Shown: piece after piece, positions 14,349 through 16,494 of the stretch
How positions within the stretch are numbered: position 1 is the stretch's first letter
Layout of the letters: every line of letters starts with the position of its first letter
Program-made: the position numbers and the translations under genes
The notes under the pieces: generated by a model
The model's input: the letters and a program-made list of their open reading frames with translations, nothing else
What the model was told of the DNA's origin: nothing
Databases searched by the model: none
Source of the DNA: JACRBK01 sp964427955
GTDB taxonomy: Bacteria; Chloroflexota; Anaerolineae; Aggregatilineales; Aggregatilineaceae
Length of the DNA stretch: 16,494 bases
Reading direction: 5' to 3'
Assembly (NCBI GenBank): GCA_964427955.1
Contig: CAYRWY010000088.1
Location: 1 to 16,494 of the forward strand

Positions 14349-16300
14349 ATGACTGCTCAGGCTCGCCCTGAAAATCGGAGATAGGCGTCTGCAAAAACAC
14401 CGCTCTTGAGTATCAGACGACAAGCAGCTAAATGTCGAATTCCGACAAAGCAAACTCCCAAAGCCTAACAAGGGAACTGCCAGCCCCGACCAGCAGATAT
14501 TTCCCATTAGGCGATACATCTACACTGTAGATAAATGAGTTAAAAGTAAACTCACATAGCGTTGCCGCAGACGCAATGCTCCAAAACCGAATAATCTTGT
14601 CGTCACCACCAGTTATGAGTATTCGACTATCTGGCGTTACTGCGAGTGCCCTGATAAGTCCACTACGAGTTCTATACTCCCGCTGTATTGCGCCTGTTGA
14701 AGCATCGCGCTGCCAAACAATAGTACCAGATGTAAAGATGTTATTCCCATCTGGCGAGTAGCCAATTGCACCACCATTTTCAGAAAACGAGCCGAGTATA
14801 CGTCTATTTTCAATATCCCAAAGCTTGACCCCATTACCGCGACCCCAAGAGAGCAACGTCTGCCCATTGGGAGAAAGAGCGAGTTTGCTGACCTGTTCTT
14901 CGTGCCCGTCTAATCTGAAAAGCTCTCTGCCGCTCTCTACGTTCCAAAACCTGATGGCTTTTCCACTTGCAGTTGCTATGCATTGCCCATCAGGAGTAAA
15001 AAATGCATCTTCTACACCCGCACGATGGTTGAACCGCTTTAGTCCTTGACCGGTCCGTACATCCCACAGTTGGGCGGTATGGTCGGAACTTGCAGTAACC
15101 ACGGTGCTGCCATCAGGAGAAAATCCAACACCATTGACTTCCGCAACATGTCCACTTAATACATGAATGGCCCCCTCTTCAATGCTCCATAGTCGGGCCG
15201 TACCATCGATACTGCCCGTAATAAATTGCGCGCCAGTAGGAGCAAACCGAACAGAGAAGACTGCATCTTTGTGTCCGTCAAAGATGTGGTACTTTGACGA
15301 TTTTTCTTCGTACACTTTCGTCCAGGCAGTTCTATCGGAACGTTTCATCGACAAATAGAGCGTTGGAGGAGTATATTTCTTATCTCCTGATCCCTGGATA
15401 TTCTCCCGTGAGGTTTTTGTCTCTTCCAGCAATTTCTTTATTTTATTTCCCACGGAAGCACGTAGCTCATCACGCTTCAACAAAGTAGAAAGCAAGGTGA
15501 TAGCGTCCTCGGTGGTAGCTTCGTCTTGTAGGAGGTCTTCCAATTCGTACACGAGAAGTTTTTGCTTGTTGGGAGGGAGGTATTCGGCATTAACTCTATC
15601 ATTCAAACCGGTTACACCTGAACGCGGCACTTCAGGCTCGGGTGGGAGTGGATTTGGCAGAGGCCCAGGAGATTCTAATTCGTTCAGTGTCCGACTGATC
15701 GCTATAATCTCAGGACGGCTGGATGGCTGATAGTCCAGTATCTGCGATTCCCGTATTGTTGTTGGAAGAAGGGATACCTTTACCTGTGCTATTTGGAGCG
15801 TTAAGACGTGTCTTCGGAGAGCCGCCGCGTAAGATCGCTCTTTTCTGCAAGCATCTGAGTTTAAGGTTTCGGGCGAGAGTGTGGAGATGAACACATCAGA
15901 ACGTCGAATATTCGTGAGAATATCAGGCCACCACAGGCGCGAACCGATTAATTTGCGATCGTACCACACAGAATGCCCTAACTTCTCGAGATCGGAAACT
16001 AACGCCTCGATTGTATCTCGATTTCTACTGCTGTAGCTGACAAAGATGTTCCATCCACTCATCTAAAGCTCTCTCCAAAGGGTGACGCCTCGTGGGTGAC
16101 CACCGGCTTTCGTGAATGGTTACGCCCTCTCAACCTATCTATGAAAACTCCACTACAAGTCTAATCGCTTACAGATTTGACATGATTCCCAAAGCGTTTG
16201 TCAGCCATTTTCCGCCATCATGGCTGAGCTATTACAAAGGCTTCATGATCTACTGGCACCGGCCTACCTTGCTTTACTGTCTGTGCCTTTTTATGAACTC
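14150..16300. other. Low-GC segment, probable horizontally acquired insert
   Basis: Composition changes abruptly here. The 60 bases at 15361-15420 contain 26 G/C (43%), whereas 9661-9720 contain 43 (72%). The segment contains the TIR-WD40 gene and its flanks and is bordered by gene fragments on both sides. No transposase, integrase or clear terminal repeats were found. The ~235 bp upstream of the TIR gene (16063-16298) hold no convincing gene and no clear promoter. Confidence 0.5.
14428..16062 (-). CDS. TIR domain - linker - WD40 repeat protein (candidate NADase effector)
   Basis: This 544-residue protein has no signal peptide. Residues 4-128 form a TIR domain: NIFVSYSSRNRD (5-16), SVWYD (31-35), the region around 40-48, and SPETLNSDACRKERSYA (63-79). 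In the last of these, Glu75 sits where NAD-cleaving TIRs have their catalytic glutamate. A proline-rich stretch (131-148) and a helical segment (158-222) follow. Residues 262-544 hold seven WD40 repeats, with GH...WD/WS patterns such as GHKDAVFSVRF and FSPDGSTVVTASSD, enough for one closed propeller; repeat 5 is degenerate. There is no NTPase domain, unlike many bacterial TIR-STAND receptors. Known bacterial TIR effectors deplete NAD in antiphage defence; that role here is inferred. GGAGAG lies 9-14 bases before the ATG. Base composition is lower in GC than neighbouring genes, suggesting transfer. Confidence 0.9.
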   Translation of the reverse strand: MSGWNIFVSYSSRNRDTIEALVSDLEKLGHSVWYDRKLIGSRLWWPDILTNIRRSDVFISTLSPETLNSDACRKERSYAAALRRHVLTLQIAQVKVSLLPTTIRESQILDYQPSSRPEIIAISRTLNELESPGPLPNPLPPEPEVPRSGVTGLNDRVNAEYLPPNKQKLLVYELEDLLQDEATTEDAITLLSTLLKRDELRASVGNKIKKLLEETKTSRENIQGSGDKKYTPPTLYLSMKRSDRTAWTKVYEEKSSKYHIFDGHKDAVFSVRFAPTGAQFITGSIDGTARLWSIEEGAIHVLSGHVAEVNGVGFSPDGSTVVTASSDHTAQLWDVRTGQGLKRFNHRAGVEDAFFTPDGQCIATASGKAIRFWNVESGRELFRLDGHEEQVSKLALSPNGQTLLSWGRGNGVKLWDIENRRILGSFSENGGAIGYSPDGNNIFTSGTIVWQRDASTGAIQREYRTRSGLIRALAVTPDSRILITGGDDKIIRFWSIASAATLCEFTFNSFIYSVDVSPNGKYLLVGAGSSLVRLWEFALSEFDI

Positions 16301-16494
16301 AAACCAAGTGAGGAACGTGACGGCCAGATTGACGTGTGCCGCTATCTAGGCCGTTGCCGCCAAGATCATCCAGCCAAATCGTGGACTGTCGCCGCATTCG
16401 GTGGACGTACTCTCCGGCGTCTTCGTCGTCTTTCAAATCACCCCAGGGGACTTCGGGCGGGTGAGTTTCCAGCCAGGCCGCCAATTCCTGGAAG
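16299..16494 (-). CDS. Partial acidic hypothetical protein, possible antitoxin remnant
   Basis: A minus-strand frame is open from the window edge for 64 codons to a stop at 16299-16301; its N-terminus lies outside. It reads FQELAAWLETHPPEVPW, then an acidic stretch DLKDDEDAGEY and VHRMRRQSTIWL, protein-like with amphipathic helix character. The last ~25 residues (after IWLDD) lack pattern and coincide with the drop in GC, so the original C-terminus may have been replaced. It is co-oriented with the TIR gene and the PIN remnant. Antitoxin-then-toxin order on the minus strand is what a VapBC-type locus would show, but the family is not recognised, so the function is only a guess. Confidence 0.4.
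   Translation of the reverse strand, partial: FQELAAWLETHPPEVPWGDLKDDEDAGEYVHRMRRQSTIWLDDLGGNGLDSGTRQSGRHVPHLV

Noticed and set aside
16176..16204. CTGACA (minus strand, 16199-16204) as the -35 of a TIR-WD40 promoter
   Set aside because: At 17-base spacing the -10 position reads GTCAAA, too far from TATAAT to support.
16116..16349. Plus-strand 77-codon frame upstream of the TIR gene
   Set aside because: It is Tyr/Phe/Ser-rich with no recognisable domain or ribosome site, and it overlaps two competing frames.
1..16494. CRISPR arrays, tRNA or rRNA genes, IS elements
   Set aside because: No regularly spaced direct repeats, cloverleaf-like sequence with a GTTCRANNC box, rRNA core or transposase motif was recognised on either strand.

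Overview
The window looks like chromosomal DNA of a GC-rich bacterium, most plausibly a member of the Chloroflexota (Anaerolineae-like). This is inferred from gene content, the mix of GAF/SpoIIE/STAS signalling proteins, and GC-rich intergenic hairpin repeats. No rRNA or marker gene fixes the taxonomy.

Left part (1-6154, all minus strand). This part holds the N-terminal part of a class I (iron-sulfur) fumarase/tartrate dehydratase alpha subunit, cut by the window edge. Next is a PadR regulator translationally coupled (GTGA overlap) to a six-helix membrane protein, under a perfect-consensus promoter buried in repeated operator-like sequences. Then come a class II fumarase/aspartase-family lyase with its own promoter, a three-domain DtxR-family metal regulator with MntR-like ligands, a ~200 bp cluster of C/G-rich hairpin repeats, and oligoendopeptidase F (M3 zinc peptidase).

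Centre (6289-14142, plus strand). An aldo/keto reductase is followed by a likely four-gene signalling unit. Its members are a STAS anti-anti-sigma-type protein, an internal terminator/attenuator, a fusion of an RsbW-like kinase, a GAF domain and a SpoIIE/PP2C phosphatase, a GAF-GAF-GAF-PAS histidine kinase, and a large GT-C-like polytopic membrane protein ending at a strong terminator. The STAS protein and the kinase/phosphatase fusion form a compact partner-switching module: one polypeptide appears to carry both the arm that phosphorylates the STAS serine and the arm that removes the phosphate. No sigma factor or response regulator is present in the window.

Right part (14142-16494). Base composition drops visibly. 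A minus-strand gene encodes a TIR domain joined through a proline-rich and helical linker to a seven-repeat WD40 propeller. It is flanked downstream by the C-terminal half of a VapC-like PIN toxin and upstream, at the window edge, by a fragment of an acidic protein that could be an antitoxin remnant. The layout suggests that the TIR-WD40 gene landed in, and partly replaced, a toxin-antitoxin locus. It is the best candidate in the window for a poorly described defence or cell-death system.
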